Source: Telluribacter humicola (GTDB lineage: Bacteria; Bacteroidota; Bacteroidia; Cytophagales; Spirosomataceae). From it: a DNA stretch of 64,000 bases. Below the pieces are notes generated by a model. It was not told the origin of the DNA. It saw only the letters and a list, made by a program, of their open reading frames with translations, and did not search any database. The position numbers were made by a program, and so were the translations under genes. The stretch is from assembly GCF_017355935.1 (NCBI RefSeq), contig NZ_JAFIQT010000001.1, forward strand, positions 372,001 through 436,000. Direction: 5' to 3'. Shown here piece by piece: positions 62,945 through 64,000 of the stretch. Positions within the stretch are counted from its first letter, which is position 1, and every line of letters begins with the position of its first letter.

Positions 62945-63421
62945 ATGGAAACCAACGAAATTCAGAAACTCATTGACTTCATTGCTCAGTCAGGGCTTGA
63001 TGAAGTGAACATCGAAACAGCTGATTTAAAAATAAAAGTGAAGCGCTACGGTACGCCGGTAGTCGCTAGTGCCGCTCCTGCTCAGGTTTCTTCTGCGCCA
63101 GTAGCATCTGTGGCTGCTGCCGCACCAGCCGCTGCTCCTGCTCCTGTTGCTGCTGCGCCTGCCGCGTCAGACGAGTCAAAATATATCACTATCAAGTCGC
63201 CCATGATTGGTACTTTCTACCGTGCATCCAGCCCCGAAGCACCTGCTCTGGTAAATATTGGGGATGAGGTTAAGCCCGGTAAGCCCGTGTGTATCATCGA
63301 GGCGATGAAACTATTTAATGAGATTGAGTCAGAAGTAGGTGGCCGTATCGTGAAGGTACTGGTTGAGAACGCTACACCGGTAGAGTTCGATCAGCCGCTG
63401 TTCCTGGTAGAGCCAGTCTGA
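62945..63421 (+). CDS. accB: Acetyl-CoA carboxylase biotin carboxyl carrier protein
   Basis: 158-residue BCCP: an N-terminal domain (METNEIQKLIDFIAQSGLDEVNIETADLKIKVKR), an Ala/Pro-rich linker (about 38-76), and the C-terminal biotinyl domain with EAMKLFNEI, Lys122 being the biotinylated residue. The terminal PVEFDQPLFLVEPV is also typical. 93 nt after efp and 100 nt before accC. Confidence 0.97.
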   Translation: METNEIQKLIDFIAQSGLDEVNIETADLKIKVKRYGTPVVASAAPAQVSSAPVASVAAAAPAAAPAPVAAAPAASDESKYITIKSPMIGTFYRASSPEAPALVNIGDEVKPGKPVCIIEAMKLFNEIESEVGGRIVKVLVENATPVEFDQPLFLVEPV

Positions 63422-63521
63422 TCGCTGAGCCTTACTCCCGCCGCTGAAAGGCCCGGATGGGAAACAGGAATAAGTAAAACAATTGGTCATTGATCAATGG
63501 TAACTGTTAATAGAAATAACC

Positions 63522-64000
63522 GTGTTTAAGAAAATACTCATAGCCAACCGAGGCGAAATAGCCCTGCGTATTATCCGGACGTGCCGCGAAATGGGCATCA
63601 AAACGGTAGCGGTCTATTCTACCGCTGACCGCGACAGCCTACACGTTCGCTTTGCTGATGAGGCGGTATGTATCGGACCGCCCGTAAGCCGACAGTCTTA
63701 CCTTAATATCCCTAATATCATATCAGCGGCCGAAGTGACTGGAGCCGATGCCATTCACCCTGGCTACGGATTCTTGTCTGAGAATGCTGAATTCTCTCAG
63801 ATTTGCGCAGACTACGGCATCAAGTTTATCGGTGCTACCGCTGCCCAGATCAACAGCATGGGTGATAAAGCTACGGCCAAGGCTACCATGCGTGCCGCCG
63901 GAGTACCCGTTGTACCCGGTTCAGAAGGTCTGCTTGACTCGATCGAGCAGGGTAAAAAGCTGGCAGTCGATATGGGCTACCCGGTTATCCTGAAAGCTAC
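63522..64000 (+). CDS. accC: Acetyl-CoA carboxylase biotin carboxylase subunit (5' part, cut by window end)
   Basis: Begins with GTG at 63522 ([21 protein letters not shown]) and runs open past the right edge; 159 codons are in the window, of about 450 expected. The N-terminal biotin carboxylase domain shows [15 protein letters not shown] and the ATP-grasp start [21 protein letters not shown]. It catalyses ATP-dependent carboxylation of biotin on AccB. Directly follows accB, as usual. Confidence 0.96.
   Translation, partial: MFKKILIANRGEIALRIIRTCREMGIKTVAVYSTADRDSLHVRFADEAVCIGPPVSRQSYLNIPNIISAAEVTGADAIHPGYGFLSENAEFSQICADYGIKFIGATAAQINSMGDKATAKATMRAAGVPVVPGSEGLLDSIEQGKKLAVDMGYPVILKA

Noticed and set aside
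63061-63180. Repetitive GCTGCT/GCTCCT stretch in accB
   Set aside because: Ordinary Ala/Pro-rich flexible linker of the biotin carrier protein, not a separate repeat element.
1-64000. CRISPR arrays, tRNA or rRNA genes, intact insertion sequences, phage integrase genes
   Set aside because: Looked for in all gaps; no regular direct repeats with spacers, no cloverleaf-like sequence, no transposase or integrase motifs.

Overview
The window reads as a chromosomal segment of a Bacteroidota bacterium, most likely order Cytophagales (Spirosoma/Dyadobacter-like). The evidence is a TonB-dependent receptor with an N-terminal carboxypeptidase-regulatory-like domain next to a DUF4249 lipoprotein, a fused SecDF, a DUF5522 protein, the gene order DUF177-rpmF-plsX-fabH-efp-accB-accC, zinc-free ribosomal protein L32, and promoters of the Bacteroidota type (TTTG, about 17-20 nt, TAnnTTTG) with few recognisable Shine-Dalgarno sites. 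The genus is an inference. I see no tRNA, rRNA, CRISPR array, complete insertion sequence or phage module.

Layout. 0-2.6 kb: cell-shape genes mreB-mreC-mreD on the minus strand. 2.7-5.9 kb: a GH3-family protein, dxr (isoprenoid synthesis) and a small overlapping membrane protein. 5.9-11.1 kb: a surface-glycan patch with two family-2 glycosyltransferases, a glycosidase-like beta-propeller protein, a decayed remnant of an ABC-2 polysaccharide-export permease, and a second GH3 protein. 11.7-16.9 kb: a GlsB-type membrane protein, an S41 peptidase, an exported zinc metalloprotease fused to MORN repeats, rocD, a DUF5522 protein and rpmB. 17.1-24.3 kb: TonB receptor, SDR protein, DUF4249 lipoprotein, a helix-hairpin-helix/beta-barrel protein and nadC. 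24.5-34.4 kb: secDF, two amino-acid transporters, a ModF-like double ATPase and pdhB.

34.6-51.7 kb is the most interesting part: an exopolysaccharide locus bracketed by phosphorelay proteins. On the left an Hpt protein, a LytTR response regulator and a lipoprotein form one minus-strand operon. A divergent, tightly packed operon follows: O-antigen polymerase/ligase-like protein, CheY-like regulator, a sugar-phosphate transferase with a receiver-like N-terminus and a four-cysteine segment, a half-length TolC-like protein, a Wzc-like chain-length/ATPase protein ending in a transmembrane helix and SPOR domain, then glycosyltransferases and a flippase. A minus-strand operon (glycosyltransferase, hexapeptide acetyltransferase, glycosyltransferase) and a second, paralogous Hpt protein close the region. 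No histidine kinase and no Wza-type export protein are present in the window.

51.8-57.5 kb: amidase, secreted GH130-like enzyme, 5'-nucleotidase-like lipoprotein and M61-like peptidase, all on the minus strand. 57.6-64 kb: an outer-membrane protein, a NeuD-like acetyltransferase, and the core lipid/translation run DUF177-rpmF-plsX-fabH-efp-accB-accC, with accC cut by the window end.

Strong hairpin terminators separate several units. Protein identifications rest on sequence motifs and family knowledge read by eye; no database search was run.
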